The notes under the pieces: model-generated | Databases searched by the model: none | What the model saw: the letters and a program-made list of their open reading frames with translations, nothing else | Told to the model about the DNA's origin: nothing | Position numbers and translations under genes: made by a program | Shown: in pieces, positions 63,053 through 64,000 of the stretch | Layout: each line of letters begins with the position of its first letter | Numbering within the stretch: position 1 is the first letter of the stretch | Assembly (NCBI RefSeq): GCF_032854445.1 | Contig: NC_088303.1 | Coordinates: 29,395,501 to 29,459,500, forward strand | Source of the DNA: Liolophura sinensis | Lineage: Eukaryota; Mollusca; Polyplacophora; Chitonida; Chitonidae | Direction of reading: 5' to 3' | DNA length: 64,000 nucleotides

Positions 63053-63880
63053 TCAGTCCCACACCACAAAGGCCTTCATCAGAATCTTTATTTGTTCCAC
63101 GGCATCGCCCTTCAAGGTCACGATAACACTGCCGTCCATTGGCTGGCTGGGCTGTGGGTGAAGAAAACAGCAGAAACATTGATTTATTCAAAGCCTCTAT
63201 CACTGACATTGTCAGCTCAAATCCAGTTCTTCATGGCCATTCTTCGCCCTTGTGAAGACCAGTCTGCAAGGTTGTGATGAGCTTAACAATGTACAGATAT
63301 CAATGAATCAAGCAATGACCTTTTATATGGGGTGGTATTTAAATGAGGCTTATTTTATTCTACCAAAGTTAGATCTGCCAATCAACAAGATATGATTCCC
63401 TTCTCAGAAGGAGGGGGAAGGGAAGGGGGAGGGAGGGGGAGAGGGTTGGTGGCTTATAATATGAGTAGGTTTTGTTGCAATTGTTAGGTGAAATAATCTA
63501 CAGTAAAGTAACAATTATGTGGTTCATATGAGCTTTGAAAAGAAAATTTACCCATCAAAGATAACATTTCTGTATGTTTATACTACAAACATTCCTAATT
63601 CCTAATAAAGCCACTGTCTACACACGATTTAGTCATATTTATATATGTGGGTGATTCACAGATTGGTTGAAAATGTTTACAGCATGATGAATAACAACTG
63701 AAACTTTTTGTAGTCAATAGTATTAACACTAATGTACTTATACTAGAGTACTACAGAGATATGGCTAGGGTATTAAAGAGTCGTTCATATATACAGAAGT
63801 GACACTGGACTTACATCATGTCCTGGGGGAGGCGACCACGTGACTGTAACAGCCTTGTGGACTCCGGCTTCAACCAATCC
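63053..63880 (-). CDS. 3' end of a gene encoding an ASH/MSP-type Ig-like domain (two exons, partial)
   Basis: Two minus-strand exons with matching phase 0: 63815-63880 (acceptor TCTCCTCTTCAG, donor GTAAGTCC) and 63053-63151 (acceptor TTCTTCACCCACAG, ending at TGA). Together they read GLVEAGVHKAVTVTWSPPPG-HD then PSQPMDGSVIVTLKGDAVEQ-IKILMKAFVVWD. The alternating hydrophobic pattern, with a TVTWSPPPG strand-turn and a late VTLKGD strand, is typical of the Ig-like ASH/MSP domains of centrosomal and ciliary proteins such as CEP192 and the HYDIN/CFAP group. I cannot tell which. The domain starts beyond the window edge. The gene converges tail-to-tail with FARSB. Confidence 0.65.
63406..63447 (+). 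repeat. G-rich run, G-quadruplex-prone
   Basis: At least five runs of three or more G separated by one to three bases (ggagggggaagggaaggggg and on), meeting the usual G4 pattern. It lies in the intron of the minus-strand gene. Confidence 0.7.
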
Positions 63881-64000
63881 CTGAAGAGGAGACAAAATGA
63901 TGGATCATCAGATCAATGTGACGGGTCACTAGGCATATCTCATACTAAATATTGCAGTGTATATACAGCTATGAAACATTTTGGCTTGCAGAACATGATG

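Overview
The window is eukaryotic and AT-rich. Its repeats point to a lophotrochozoan animal, most likely a mollusc. Two families of tRNA-derived SINEs recur throughout: one with a body reading 'gattggtgttttacgccgta' on the plus strand, and one with a tail reading 'gagtgcttggggtttaacg'. I recognise both as repeats of the kind common in molluscan DNA, but I could not search a database, so the species is unassigned. Genes have short exons, GT-AG introns and long intergenic or intronic stretches.

Three loci are solid. (1) A complete 19-exon plus-strand gene for cytosolic phenylalanyl-tRNA synthetase beta subunit (FARSB) runs from 40133 to 58756 and joins into an unbroken 592-residue protein. (2) A plus-strand, intron-free reading frame of 370 residues at 35382-36494 looks like MAJIN, the meiotic telomere-attachment protein, but ends without the expected membrane anchor. 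(3) The last two exons of a minus-strand gene at 63053-63880 encode the end of an Ig-like (ASH/MSP-type) domain; that gene converges on FARSB and continues past the right edge.

Layout: 1-33.8 kb is gene-poor. It holds one minisatellite (2.75-3.69 kb), many SINE copies, a pearl-like element with terminal inverted repeats and internal ~101-bp tandem repeats (20.19-20.59 kb), and a small TA-flanked inverted-repeat element (15.04-15.26 kb). There are also a few isolated exon-like segments on the minus strand, notably at 10372-10445 and 12548-12636, that hint at a split membrane-protein gene. From 33.4 to 36.9 kb lies the MAJIN-like gene with a SINE inserted upstream. From 40.1 to 58.8 kb lies FARSB. 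Its introns carry four unrelated tandem arrays: 36-bp units in intron 8, ~180-bp units in intron 9, 32-bp units in intron 10 and 49-bp units in intron 17. These arrays create most of the long open frames in the window, and none of those frames looks like a real protein. From 58.8 to 64 kb are the FARSB 3' flank, more SINEs, and the tail of the minus-strand gene.

I found no CRISPR array, operon or prokaryotic-type system. The most notable observations are the intronic array in which each 32-bp unit resembles a 3' splice site, the MAJIN-like protein with no visible membrane segment, the SINE insertion that duplicated a CTCGCGAG palindrome upstream of it, and the two structured non-autonomous elements.
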